NCBI GenBank assembly: GCA_013365325.1
Contig: JABVXV010000154.1
Span: forward strand, 78,917-142,916
DNA from: Dipetalonema caudispina
Taxonomy: Eukaryota; Nematoda; Chromadorea; Rhabditida; Onchocercidae
Length of the DNA: 64,000 nucleotides
Reading direction: 5' to 3'
Part shown: in pieces, positions 25,631-38,965 of the stretch
Layout of the letters: each line of letters starts with the position of its first letter
Position numbering within the stretch: the stretch's first letter is position 1
The notes under the pieces: generated by a model
The model's input: only the letters and a program-made list of their open reading frames with translations
What the model was told of the DNA's origin: nothing
Databases searched by the model: none
Translations under genes and position numbers: made by a program

Positions 25631-27644
25631 GGTAATTGCTCAAATTTGTCTTTTATCCCTCCATCTTTTTTTTTTTTTTTTTTAATTTTTTTTTTATTGT
25701 ATTTATTTTCAAAAAAGGAAAACAGTGCAAAGCAAATAAGGCTGTATTCATTTTCATCCATTCATATACAAAATTGTTGGCTATTTTTAATATTTGAAGG
25801 AAATTTTCTATTTCATTGATTATATTTGTTAAAATTAAACATTTTAAATCATTTAATTTTAATAATTAATTACTCATTTGTTCAATAATTTATTAATTCA
25901 TTCATTTAATATCAATGAAATTGTTTTTCTATGCAGATAATTTGAGTTTAATTATCATTTTTTGCTAAGTAATTATTGTAGTTTAATCTATTTCGGTTAT
26001 ATAATGATGAGATATTTTATTTGATAAATTAAAAACATTATCATAAATTTTCGGTTAATTACTTATAATGATCGAATTATTTGTTAAATAATCTTATTAT
26101 TTTAGTTGTTATTCATTTTTCATACTTATTAGTACCTTCTACTACAGATTGAAATATACCAAATCGAGCTCATCAGTTGAATCATCTGATAAACAATTTA
26201 TCTGATTTGTTGCATCAATGATTTCTCATCAGAGTGTAAAATTATTCACGTAAAATGATAATAAATTCCTGTTAATGCATATTTTCTGTATTTAAATCAT
26301 TTGTTGATAATTTACGGTTGTATTAATTTATTTGTATGATAATTTACTAATTTATCCTGACATTCCGTTATTTCTATACTTTTCAAATAATCGTACGGAA
26401 TATTTTCCCTTCATTTCTTCTCTTTTCAACAATTGATATTTGAATGGAACCTAATTTATTTAATTGTCATTTAATCAATTTTTATCAATTTTCAATAATT
26501 TAGTGAATTATTCCATCTTATTTAATTCATTCCTTTCTCTTTCTCCTTTTTACTTGACCCATTAAATTACTTAATTCTTACTTGCATATTCACTTTTCCT
26601 TCTCTCTTTTGCTTATTTTCACAAATAATTTCCACAATTATTTAAACATTCCTTGAGATGCAAAAAACAATAATTCTTTATGACAATATTTTATCATGAT
26701 AAGCATTAATAGTCATTCATAATAATCATCTATCAGTAATCACTTGTTATAATCATTTATAATAATAATTCGTCATAATTATTCATAATAATCATTGTTT
26801 TTTTTATAACTTATTAGGCATTTATGTCTGAAAAAAGATAAGTTTTCTTTTTTTTTAGTTTGGAAGAATTCAATAGCTTAGTTTCAATTTTGATTGCTTG
26901 TAGTGCTTAAGTCGTTTCACAATTTAACAATCGATACTTTTAGCTTAAGAGAATAAGAGCAAAATTTTCGAATTTCTTATGTAATGTACGAAATCGACAC
27001 AATGATATGATCAAGGGAGGGTCACTGTTACTACATCGAAAGGTCAAAGATTTAATAACTCTTCTCTCGCACCAGTTTTACTCAGAAACCTTCTTGAATC
27101 AAAGCTGCCTGTATTCATTTTACCGCCATCATAGGTAAGTAATCTAATTAATAAACAATAACATCAATTGAGATGAAATAGGATGAAAATATGGTCATTT
27201 GATGCTTTTATCATTTCCTCAATTATTCTAATTATTAGATTATGGAAATGATTAATGTTATCATAAGATGGTTAACATTGTTAATAAATTTTGTAACATT
27301 TCTTAATGAAACAATGTTAACAATGATTTCCTAAAGTTAACAATATTTGCTTACTTTCACATTGTATTATTTGCTAGTATTTCAAAGTTAAAATATTTCA
27401 AAATTTTAAATTATTCCTAAAAATTCCTCCAAAACTGAACAACAACAACAACAATAAATCAATTTCAATTAATTAAAATATTACTTCGCATCAGTGATAT
27501 GAAATGATTGTAATGCCTAAAATTTCTCTTATCTTATCTATAGAATAGATTGTGGTTAGTAGATTAGACTAGAGACGAAATGATTTTCCTCCTCTTCCTC
27601 TATCCTATTCCTGATATCTTTTTCATTTGAAAGCCTAGCAAATC

Positions 27645-27710
27645 TCATTTCATTCCACTTCATTCCATTCCATTCCATTCCATTTCATTTCATTTCATTT
27701 CATTCCATCA
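27645..27710. repeat. CATTC/CATTT pentamer tract
   Basis: Roughly ten pentamer units, first CATTC then CATTT. Simple sequence only. Confidence 0.8.
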
Positions 27711-30547
27711 TCCATTCATTCTTTCTTTATTACTTACTTATTTTTTTATCTATTCAGTAAAGCCACTTCTAATTTTTCTTATCTTTTTTCCGTTCATTTT
27801 ACTTTTTAATGTCTGAAAATGAATGCTTTTTGATTGTTATATTTGGAAACATTATCTGACAGCTGTTACCAATTGAATCGTCAATCATTATCCGGAATAA
27901 ACAATGTATTGATCGATGTATAACAATCGATCACAAAGATTTATAGATGCTATTTTAGGATTTTAGCTTTAAGTAGATATTGAAAGTTTTGCTGATTAAG
28001 AAGTTGATTGATTGAAAATTCCATCGTTACTAAAATTTAACCTATTGATAATTGTCTGATAAATTTTAAGTAAGGAAATTAAATTTGGAATTTGAAATTT
28101 CTTCTGTTCATCAAGGATTACACATCGATGAAATTTAATATAAGACATCTCGATCATCATTTTTAGCACAGAATATTTGCGTCAAAATCTGAGCTTGAAC
28201 TAGGATAACTTTTACTTTTTCTTGACCTGAATACATATGATCACTTGAGTTTAGGATATTTTTTTTGCTCGTTGTTTTAATCTATTTTTTTTTTTTTTTT
28301 TGGACAAATCACGAAGTGTAATCAGCGATCAATCAAATTGCTTGCTTTCATTCAAAATTTTTTCTTCTTTTCTTTATAAATTTTTCGCAATGAAAATTAT
28401 TGTAATTTGAAGTTATCGGAAAAATTCCATTTTTTTCCAATCGAAAGAAATAAATCATTTCAGCAAACATAACGACCATTCCTTTTTCTTTTCTCCTTTT
28501 TTTTCTTTTTTTTTCATTTATTGAAACAAACAAGAAGAAAAGGCAATTTCAGGAAGCAATTCAATTTTTTTCCTCTAACTATAAAATCCGTTCAGTGTAT
28601 GTAAATGAGGATTTTAGTTTTTTTTTTTTTTTTGTTTTTTTCTGTGAGAAATAAGCATCGAAAAGTCAATATAAATTTATTGACTGGGTTTTTCCTCAAA
28701 ATTACTGAAAAAAACTGAAATGACATTAGGCTTTTTTCTCTCTATTTCCGTTTAATGGAACCGATGAACTTCAGAAACAGGCCAAATTCCACATTGTATA
28801 TTACTTGGCTTTTTAACGAAATACATCCATGGGATCATGAATTTATTTCAGAAATAATTTACACAAATCAAGAATAATTCAAGCGGATGAATTAACTCAT
28901 TAAAAATAGATGATGGGAAAAAAGAATCATGATCCTGTTCCGGATCATCCTCAATTTTCAGAAAATTTTCGGCTAGTTTCAGTATCTTAATAGAAATCAT
29001 ACTTTTATCAGTTTTCGACGATAATCACCCAACCCTATTGATTTTATTTTAATCATATTCAAAAGGCAGTATGGAGCGATTTCAAGAAGTACCTTTATGT
29101 AATCGGCTTAAATAGGATCATTTCTTTTTTAAAAAAGGATGGTAAAAAATTCAAAATTTGAATATTTTCCCTTATACTGCTACTAATACCAATAGTAATG
29201 AATTGTTTACAAAAACAAATTCGACTGTCCTTTTTTCTCCATCTCGTAATCTAGGAATCGTAAGGATTTTACTGATAAAACTAATTGTTAAACAAATTTG
29301 GCAACTAATTTTATGCAAAAAAAAAGCAAGCAGAAAATATTTCTTAATTTGAAAAAACACAAAAAAAAAAGCAAAAGATGGAGAAAATTTATTGCTATTT
29401 GACATTTCGTTTCCCTTCGGGATTTTTCCCGGGATACATATATATATCATCATTATTATTATCATTGCAGTAGCAAATAAATGAATGAATCAGTTTATTC
29501 CATTTGACTCTTTTCCTCCGAGGATATCATATGATTGGCTATGGCATATTTTGTATATTTCATTGCTTCTTTTGTCCTTACCATTTTTATCAGATATTTT
29601 AATAATTGTGTATTTTGATAGAAAGACAAATTTCAATCAATAATACTCATTTATCTTTTATTGATATGTAATTTGTGATAGCAATAAAAGAAGAAAATTG
29701 TTCTCCATCGGGAAATTTCTCTGACTAATGGAAAGCTTTTCCGGAAAAATTATGCAAAAATGGATGACAATGAAAATTGTATCGTATCCGGAAAGTTTTT
29801 TCCCTAAAAAGATTTATTGTTGACATTTAAAGTTATTTACATATATATAATATATAAACATATATGGGAAGTTTTTCTGGAATGTATGTTATCCATATAT
29901 ATATATAAATGGATAGTAAAGGAAATTACATCCCCTCCGAAAAATTTTTTTTTTTTTTTTTTTTTTAGAAAGATTTACCACTAACATTTAAGGAATTGAA
30001 TATTAGTAATGATAACTGATTAATCGATATCTATAAATCATTTGTTTTACGATAGGTAATTGTATGATTGCTTATTGTCTTTTTCTTTTTCTTTTTTTTT
30101 TTTTTCATTTATTGTTGAATAAAATGAAAGAAAAAAAAAAAAAAAAAGAAAAATGTGAATTCATTGTATCCCATATGGTGGTAATGTTTGATGGTACATC
30201 TGGTTTTGGAACCATGCATACAGATGAAAAAGGGTAATTTGGTTAGGGGTTTTATGGCACTTCATTTTTACCTCTCTTCATTTCTCATTTTACCTGTATT
30301 TACCTATTCTATCTCAACTTTATTACTTATACTAATATTTCTTTAACAAGAGTTATGTTTCATTCATTTTTTAAATTTCATACTTCATCTTTTTTTATTT
30401 CTTATACAAAAAAAATCGTGTAAAATTCAAATGTGACTTTTGAGCATTGTGATATTAACTAAGCAATTAATCATTTGAGAAACAAGAAGAATGAAAGGGA
30501 GAGAGAGAGGGAGAGGGACCTTTCCATGATCGATTTTTGAATGTTTG

Positions 30548-30753
30548 TTGCGAAGGAATAAGAAAGTTTTTACGGAAAAACGTGAATAAAGCAGCTAAAA
30601 GTTTACGTGAAAATGAAAATTGGAAAGATTTACTAGCTATAAAATAAATTTTGCGAAGGAATAAGAAAGTTTTTACGGAAAAACGTGAATAAAGCAGCTA
30701 AAAGTTTACGTGAAAATGAAAATTGGAAAGATTTACTAGCTATAAAATAAATT
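30548..30753. repeat. Perfect 103-bp tandem duplication
   Basis: Bases 30548-30650 are repeated without any difference at 30651-30753. The unit begins TTGCGAAGGAATAAG. It lies 227 bases before the Wntless start codon. One frame inside each copy is open and ends with ...NWKDLLAIK and a stop. The unit length is not a multiple of three. Confidence 0.97.
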
Positions 30754-30957
30754 TCTAATCTTTAAATCCTATGAAAAAATGAGACGAATGAAAATTTATT
30801 CATATGCACTGAAAACATCATTCCTTGTGATTTCATAATAATTATTAAATTAACTATTTAGCGTTATTGTTGATCATATCGTAACTTTTACAATGGCTCT
30901 AACAAGCATTATTTATCATTGCTATCATAAATATATATTCTAATAAAAAAGTTTTTA

Positions 30958-30964
30958 ATTTCAG
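30958..30964 (+). promoter_or_regulatory. Candidate 5' acceptor of mig-14
   Basis: ATTTCAG sits 15 bases before the Wntless ATG, with no coding upstream. It fits a spliced-leader acceptor, or a cis acceptor for a distant 5' UTR exon. Confidence 0.5.
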
Positions 30965-30979
30965 TATACTTTGTCAAAA

Positions 30980-33900
30980 ATGACCGGAGCAGTAATCGAA
31001 AATCTGAGTAATCGTAAATTATGCTACATTTTGATGTCATTATTTGCTGCGCTTATCATATTTTTCGTTTTGGGTGCTCTATGTTGTATGTTTTTTTTTT
31101 TTCCTAAAGTATATTACAAAGTTGAAAATTTTCAAACTTTGCTCATTTGAATTTTACGATTCTATTAATTATCTTATTAGCTCTCTATTACAATGATACA
31201 AGAAGTAGTTCTACTCTTAGCTATCTTTCCGAGTACTGAATGGTGTAACCGTTCTAAAAAAACGTACTATTATATATGATATGACAATTTAGAAAGAAAT
31301 CATAATTAAATGATGATTATGAAATGATAATCATTGAAATTTTCATAATTGTAAAACTTTCTAGCTCCACAACCATCTAGTTCAATGGAATTCATCATGG
31401 TAAAATGTACGGATATTGAAGGGGGAAGGAATCCCGACAGATGGTTTTATCTAAGACCATCGGTTAGTTGGATATAAATTTCATGAAGTTTCATTTGTTC
31501 GCATAACAGCAAAAGATGAAAAAGAATTTTGGATAAGTTTGAAGTTGAATATTTCGACAAATCCAGTACATCGAGAGGAGCAAACGTAGTCGAGAAATTC
31601 CATTCCTTCTCCGCTTACCGTCAAAAGAAAAGAAAATTCATATCATTTCACCTTGTTATTTCAATTTTTCAAGTTCAGAATTGCGATCCAATCCACGATT
31701 TGGACTATTACGTACCACAGTATCACGATATGCGTGATATTGTATTTGTGGCACAAATGCCACATCAACGTGATGGTATTAGCTTGGAATATTCGGCTTG
31801 GTTTCAATTTTTGCTTGGTCTACTTGAAGTTGACATTGAATATGATCCGAAATTCACACTCGGTAACAATTTTGCATCATTTTTTTAATTTTAAAAATAA
31901 TAGAATAAAATGAAAATTATTCTCACTCTCATACTCATTTATTTCCCAGAATTTAATCCAATTTGTGTTGCCACAGTAATCGATTTAACGTTTACCTACT
32001 ACGTTTAATTTACTATCGCTATCGACAGTAAAAAGTGATTAATTTTGATTTATTGATTAGTTTAGAATAAGTGATTAATTTAGCACCAGATCCTTCCCTA
32101 TACTAACAGAAATACTGTAATTTATAAAGTACCGTAATTTTTCCCTAGAAATGTTTCAGAAATGAATTAGGGTATTTCAGAAATATCGCACTGTAATACT
32201 TAATTTAAAAGACATGACAGACTTAATTAATTCTTCCTGTTCGTATATTCTTTCCGAAAAGCTGATCCTCTACTTTTCTTCTCCTCTAGCGCTTATCATT
32301 CCTTATCATCAGGTCAATCCATTATCATTCATGATCAGTCATGCATATCAAATATCCATATACATTCTATATAAGTCAAATCTAATTTGATCAATTATCA
32401 ATATACGTTTGGTGTAAATTAAATATATTTTAGCTACAAGTGCAGTATTGCAACTTGAAGTCAGACTTGGTTATAAAACTCGTACTGATCCACCAGATCA
32501 ATGGCATGAGCTTATTGCCACGAATACAACTAGAATGCTCGAATGCAGTATACCTGATACCGTAAAATTTGATCGTTCAATTTGCTAACATTTTACTGCC
32601 GATACTTCCTACCTATATATAAAAATTCGAGGAACTTACTGTAAAACTCCGCCATACAGTAGAATTAAAGTAAATTATTGTAATAACTGATCATCTTGAC
32701 CAGTGTAGTCTTGATGCCAAATGTTTTAGTTTAGTATAGTTCATTCTCAAGATTAATATTCTTTTGTTTATTAATTTAGCAGTTTATTTATCCATCCATT
32801 GATTTGCTTACTGTAGCACGTATCATATATTTACTAGCTATCTAATTGACTGCTCATTCAGCTGATTAAATTTCAGAAACTTGAAGGTCACCTTTACAAT
32901 TGTGCATCTTTGGATTTATTTGAACTCGGCTCCAATCCATACCCATTTTATCTGATCAATATTCGTTTACCTGTTAATCAAACTCTTTGCCAAACGAAGC
33001 CAAAAGCACCTAATTGCGCCATTGGACGAATCAATGATTTGCGAGTTATTGTAAGTAGAATTTAATGCTTTCATGTACATCGACCTTTGACTTGTAAATG
33101 TTTCAATAATTTATTTATTGACTTATTGCTACTCATTCATTTGTTTATTATATAAGGAGATAGTAGAAATGTTGTTGTTTAAAGGCCATTCATCAAAATG
33201 GCGGATTCACAGCTATTTGGCTATTTATGAAGACAATGGTTTCTCCGCTGGTTACTGTTGCTGTCATTTGGTACTGGAAACGCGTTGTGGCTTTAAATCG
33301 AAATTCTTATTTGTTGGAAAAAGCTATTATGGCCTTGGGGATTAGTTTGGCAATCCTCGATTGTATGTCTTTTATTAAAGCAAACAATTTGTATTTGTTA
33401 GCTTCCAGGAATAGAAATACATATAAAACTGTATTATTGATATGTTAGAAAAAGTCATAATATTACAAGGTTCATCAGGATTACTTGTTATCTTACTTCA
33501 AATTACCGGGATCATGTCTACCATATCCAAGCAATGTATCGTATTCGGTCTTGTATACCGTATCCAGATGTCTTTCGGTAGTACGATTGATACACCTCAT
33601 TACTGTAGCAACATAGTTTTCGAGGTTTCTGTTTCTAATCCGAATTTAGAATTTGAAATTATGAGATTTTCAGTTCCGCTGGAATGGATATCACTATGGT
33701 TCCGAGCACCATTTATGCTTCTTATTGGTGATATTAGGCAAGGCCTATTCTACGCCATATTATTTAGCTTTTGGCTTATCTTTACTGGTGAACATCTAAT
33801 CGATGATACGTCTAGAAATAATTTAGTGCGTTCAACTTTTGAAATTAGCAAGTGTTTGCAAGCAAATCATTACCACCATTTAATAACTGTGATGATCATA

Positions 33901-36900
33901 ATTTTATTACATTACAGTGTATTCGTTTTCCTTTTATATCTAAGACCGAAGGTTTTACAGTCTTCTCACCCTCTAAGTAAGATCGAACGCTAAAAGTTCA
34001 TGTATGAAAAACATGTATGTTTTTCCTGATTTTTTTTTTTAATTAACTAGATTGGCTGAAGATTAGAGTAAGCATGAAAGGACAATGATTGGCAAATAAA
34101 AATCATCTCAAATTTTAATTCAAATTTAAATTGCTAACATCAGAGTTCGTACTGGCAAAATTTGACGTCAGTTTTGATTGGTTCAACATGTTTGCTGATT
34201 TACGACGTAGCCGAACGTGGTATGCAACTGCTGAATCCATTTTTCAGCATATGGTCATCTGAGTTAGGTTCACGTCTAGCGGTAAGCTTTCTCAATACAT
34301 TTAGTCATCTAATGAATGAGGCTTACTTTACTGCTCAAATCAGTTCAATAATGAATATCGCTTACTGGAAGTAATCACATATTTCAGTATACGTCAATTT
34401 ACATAGCATCTCTTTGCGTACTGTTCTATTTTGTTTTCCTCGTTTACAAAGTATATCGTGTATGGATAACAATTAAAAGGAAACGAGCTGCTCAACTTTA
34501 TCGTAACAGTGAAATTCGACGATTGAAAGTAAGTTATCGCTTTTATCAGATAATTTTTTTGCAAGCAAGGAGAGATTCGAGATTTCTAGAAAAAATTTTC
34601 TTCTTTTTTGGAAAAACTTTTGAAATTCGACAACTTTTGCTCGATTTTTTTCATATCATTCACATAAGCGAAATTGCATCTAATAGATGGTGAACCATTT
34701 AAAATGACAATGAATAGTGCTTATCATCCACAAAATATCCATAAATTAAAATTGGGTTATTTTCTTCCCTTTGAGTTTTTTTTTCCAAGTCTGAAAAATT
34801 GAATTAGCAATTTTACCAATAGTTCAAGATCAATCAAATACTACAGAAGCATTGAAATAAGTTTTTGATAAATTTATTCTCATTATACAAAAAAAAAAAA
34901 AAAAAAAAAAAAAAATAAGCTAATATTTGGCAATAAATTTGAATTGAAATTTAATCTAACTAAGAATTGAGACTTGTTGGTTATTCGGATGGCTATAAAT
35001 CAATGTCTGTGAACCTAAAGCTCCGGTTTCTTGATATAAGGCTTGGAGAAATTTCAACTGACAAATAAGTTATTTGTAATGTAACTCAAATTTCCTGAAC
35101 ACTTCTCAAGATCCAGCAGTTTTCGATAAAACTATGATGAAAATGTTTACCGTTGACAAAACAGATAGATACTAACAGTGATTTTTAAATTGTTGAGGCT
35201 ACCAGGTGTACACGTTGTGATTTTTAAATTGTTGAGGCTATCAGGTGTACACGTTTTCATGAATTTATTCTAGATTTACTTCTAGATAAAAGGTTATTCA
35301 TTTTGGATGACCATATTGGAGCAGTCGTATTAATTTTAAATTAAGCATCATCATAATTTAATTCTGTAATTGCAATTGTTATCTAAAAGTTTCAATGTGA
35401 GTCAATGACAAAATAAGACTACTGTAGTAATACTGTATCACCTATTCGCACACTTGGTGCATTTTTAGTATTTGATTATGGTAAAATTGTGGAAGATGGC
35501 TTTGTAAAAATTGGAATGCATAAAAAATTTCTTCATAATACTTGGAATATATAAATTATATGGATGAACATGTTGATGGGTTCTGGCCAGAGGAAAGAAA
35601 AAACTGAATATTTGAATTGAGCATCCAATGGCTTTCATTCACTACATGACTGAAATCGTTCATGCTTTAAATTTGAGTTTCTCTTTTTTAAATTGCAAAA
35701 ATATTTTGGCTTGTTTTATATGTAATAGCAGCTGATCTATTTGTATTCAAAAGAAGTAAATATTATAAGAAATCTTATTGATGCAATTCATTAATGTTAT
35801 TTATTTTTCGCACACTTTTAGATTATATAAATGTTACATATGAAATGGAAACTTAACGATGTTGAACAAATTATAAACAGTTCGATATTCTTCGTACTAG
35901 TCTAATTCCCGTTTATGAGATGAAATCTCGAATGATTGATAAGGAATACCAACTATTTCACTCTACATTAGAAAAATTCCATTAATTCAGGTTGAAGCAA
36001 TCATTTATCGTTTCAAATTTTTGATGTTCTTTACGTTAATATGTGCCGCATCAACAATCATTACTTACATTATGAAACAGGTAAGCTGATATAACATTGT
36101 ATTATAAGTGATAAATTTAATGAACTGATGATATTGCTATATGTCTTACTACTACTGTAAAATGAAGTAAACAAATTGCTTATTTGAAAGAATACTTTCA
36201 AAAATCTTCATTTTTCTTTTCTTTCTAAATACAATCAATAGTAATATTTCTTCTGATGAAATGATTCGATAAAAAAATACATTTGTAAGCAAAAAATTAA
36301 CTTCCCATTTCTCGAAGTCCAGAAAATCAATGACTCTTTCTTCAAAAAAAAAAAAGCGATCAGAAATTCTTTTTAACTTCTGTATGAATCCAACTAGTAC
36401 ATATTAAGAAAAGTTTGATTACTAATTCATACTGTATGATAAGAAAAGTTTCATTTAATAATTATCAGTTATCCTGTAATTTCCTTTATTTCTTATCCTA
36501 TTTTCAGTATGGAGAAGGACAAATGCATAGTGATAATCCAACTGAAAGTTTGTTAATCCATTCATCAAGCGCATTTTTTACGGGTACTTTTGGCATGTGG
36601 AATATTTATGTGCTTCTACTACTGGCTATGTATGCACCATCTCATAAAAAGTACGGCACTACTGTCGGTATGTTTATTATTTTATTATTATTAATATTGT
36701 CATTATTATCATTATTATTATTATTATTATTATTACTATTACTATTATTTATTGTTATTTATTATTGTTATTATTTATTATTATTATTTATTATTATTAT
36801 TTGTTATTGTTATTATTTATTATTACTATTTGTTATCATTATTTACTATTATTATTTGTTATTATTAAGTGTTATTAATTATTATTATTATTAATCATTA

Positions 36901-37286
36901 TTAAGTGAGAATAGGTAAAAGCTATTTGTCGACGATTTCACGTAAGACAAGAATAATTTTAAAAATTGACACTATAAACTATTTTTTTCACCAGCCCACA
37001 TATCCTAGCTTGCGAATATTTCGCACTAAGTGAAATAATCGAACTTTACTATCGATTTGACCGTATAAATGTTAGTAGGAAAATAGCAAAAATCCCTTTT
37101 TTCTTTCGGAAATAAATAGGTATAAATTAAATGATAATATCATTAAAATTTAAATTTATGTAATTTGAATGTTAGATAATTGCTGATCTTTTAGCACTGC
37201 GTGAGGAAACAGATATGCTGGTAGATGGTGAACCAACGGAATCATCAGCTTTAACAACATTCATGAAAGCTGCAACGACTGAATGA
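30980..37286 (+). CDS. mig-14: Wntless / MIG-14 Wnt-secretion factor
   Basis: Exons 30980-31085, 31365-31462, 31679-31862, 32434-32561, 32877-33050, 33185-33362, 33674-33825, 34144-34281, 34388-34528, 35991-36080, 36508-36667 and 37195-37286. Every phase fits and the product is 546 aa, close to human WLS (541). The N-terminus [15 protein letters not shown] opens a first span. A lumenal domain follows, containing NCDPIHDL and [15 protein letters not shown]. Family marks in order are IHQNGGFT (231-239), GDIRQG (308-313), FTGEH (326-330), DVAERG (361-366), [13 protein letters not shown] (483-495) and YAPSHKKYG (505-513). The protein carries lipidated Wnt from the Golgi to the cell surface and is recycled through retromer. 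Intron 11 holds a TTA/ATT microsatellite and intron 9 a 39-bp tandem pair. The last 150 bases of intron 2 are open in frame with exon 3, so a longer exon form is possible. Confidence 0.97.
35178..35255. repeat. 39-bp tandem pair in mig-14 intron 9
   Basis: Copies 35178-35216 and 35217-35255 differ at one base (ACCAGG versus ATCAGG). They lie in the 1.46-kb intron between exons 9 and 10. Confidence 0.92.
36675..36902. repeat. TTA/ATT microsatellite in mig-14 intron 11
   Basis: About 220 bases of interrupted ATT/TTA repeat beginning just after the donor of exon 11. It creates long artificial Leu/Ile/Tyr-rich frames. Confidence 0.9.
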
Positions 37287-37289
37287 ATG

Positions 37290-38960
37290 ATGTCCCTTTC
37301 AAGCATATTTTTGGCAAATTTTATTTCTCTTAATTTTATGTTAAAAAATTAAAATTTTTATCGTAAGCAAAAGAATCTGCTTGATACCATCATTTAGAGT
37401 AGCAGATTAAGATGAACAGGGATAACAACTCATTACTGTAAGATTATACTGTATTTTCTATCCCAAGCAATAATTCTGTTTCATATTAAGTACAAAAAAA
37501 CAGCACGCAAAAGATGATCCTAATCCTTGATCATCGTCATCAACAGATTGACATCATAAGATTAGATTTATTTCGTACTATATTCCATTAATGTTATAAG
37601 AGTTTAAAAGAATCTCTCAGTTAATTATGAAGACATACAATATTCTAATTACTTCTTACCATTTATACATTATACTTCATTATTTCGAAGCTATTTCTTT
37701 TCAAAAAATCGCATATTTCTTAAAATGTAACAGCTTGTCTTTAATAATCTTCGTTTTTACCGTCCATTACCCAAAATTATATAAGAAAGAAAAATTTTTT
37801 TTTCATAATTTCTTCTATTCATTTTCCAAATTTCTGATGATAATCACCAGAGGACATATGTGAACAAATTCTAAAATCATAAAATCTTAGTCATCTTAAG
37901 CTCTTCTAATCTCATTACTCATCAAATCCTAGAATATTTCTAAAACCTCTCAAGTTATGTTTTCCAACAATCAAAAATTTTTTGTACTACATTTTGCCTT
38001 CAAAAATTTTCCATCGCTTCCTGTACTTTGTATATATTTGTTGTTTTCTCCAGTCTAACAGTAATATCTTTTGAACAAACTGCATCTCAGTATTATATGT
38101 CAAAATATTTATTATAATGTCGTTTACATCTATCACTTATGGAATGAAATGTAGCACCTTGTTGATGATAACTGTGATCTGCTTTAACGATATATTTAAA
38201 TGTATCGTTTGCACAACCTGCCAGATATTTTGTTGGACAGCAATCAGTTTTGTGACTCTGCGCTTAAGTCCTAGCTCATAACCTCAAAAAAAAAAAAAAA
38301 CACAAGAAGTTAAAATCACAGGAGGAGGGCAAAAAACAAACTACTATCATCAGTATTATCCGTACGACTTTTGCCGGATGTTCCAGTACAAAGTTGCGAT
38401 ATTTTACTGCTTGTATTCTAATTTACAAAGCCGAATATAAGAGGCAGCAAGACAATGATTCTTTCTTTGCTTCATTACTATTATGATTATTATTTCCGTT
38501 ATCCACAACATCGTTGTAATTATTAGTATTGAAGATACATTTGATGAAACAAAAAAGAATGTTGCCTATTTACAATGTACCGATAAATAACCGTTTTGGT
38601 AGTAAGTAAAGTACATAACCACACAAATAATAAAACTGTGATCTCTGATCTCCTTCGCTTCTTCTCTTTACGATTACATTTACAACTTTACATTATGTAT
38701 TCAAATGCGCCTAAATAACCCGAGACACTAGGATTAAGACAGCAAGAAGTTCTCTAAGAACAAAAAAAAAAATGAAAAAAATAAACAGAGACAAGAGGAA
38801 TGCGGAATGTTGAATGAACGCAGTAAACCATACCCAGAGATAATCTAGCTCACTGCCTACGACAGCATTGAAAAATCCTTCACCGGTGAAAGAAAACACA
38901 TACAAATTCAAAGACATCAATTCCGCTACAAATACAATGAATAAATACCACCCGTTTTCA
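37290..38960. other. Convergent intergenic region
   Basis: About 1.7 kb between the stop codons of mig-14 (plus) and the Ulp protease (minus). It should contain both 3' UTRs. I see no coding exon. The minus-strand open frame at 38711-38920 lies beyond the protease stop and is treated as untranslated. Confidence 0.6.
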
Positions 38961-38965
38961 ATTTA

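Larger units (their letters stand above)
23940..30490. other. Intergenic, no supported gene
   Basis: Long AT-rich stretch. It includes a perfect 23-bp foldback (24326-24382), a GTCGTT/GTCATC-type triplet tract (about 25550-25630), a CATTC/CATTT pentamer tract (about 27645-27710), and an exon-like segment ending at a consensus donor (about 27000-27136, see findings). Open frames near 25.5 kb are products of the triplet tract. Confidence 0.55.

Noticed and set aside
25446..25819. Overlapping Ser-, Asp- and Cys/His-rich frames
   Set aside because: All are translations of one triplet-rich tract in different frames, with no start or splice support.
36415..36894. 159-codon frame ending in a Leu/Tyr/Ile run
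   Set aside because: Its real part is mig-14 exon 11; the remainder is intron sequence plus the TTA microsatellite.
38711..38920. Minus-strand 69-codon frame after the protease
   Set aside because: It is downstream of the spliced stop codon (38966-38968) and has no fitting acceptor; it is best read as 3' UTR.
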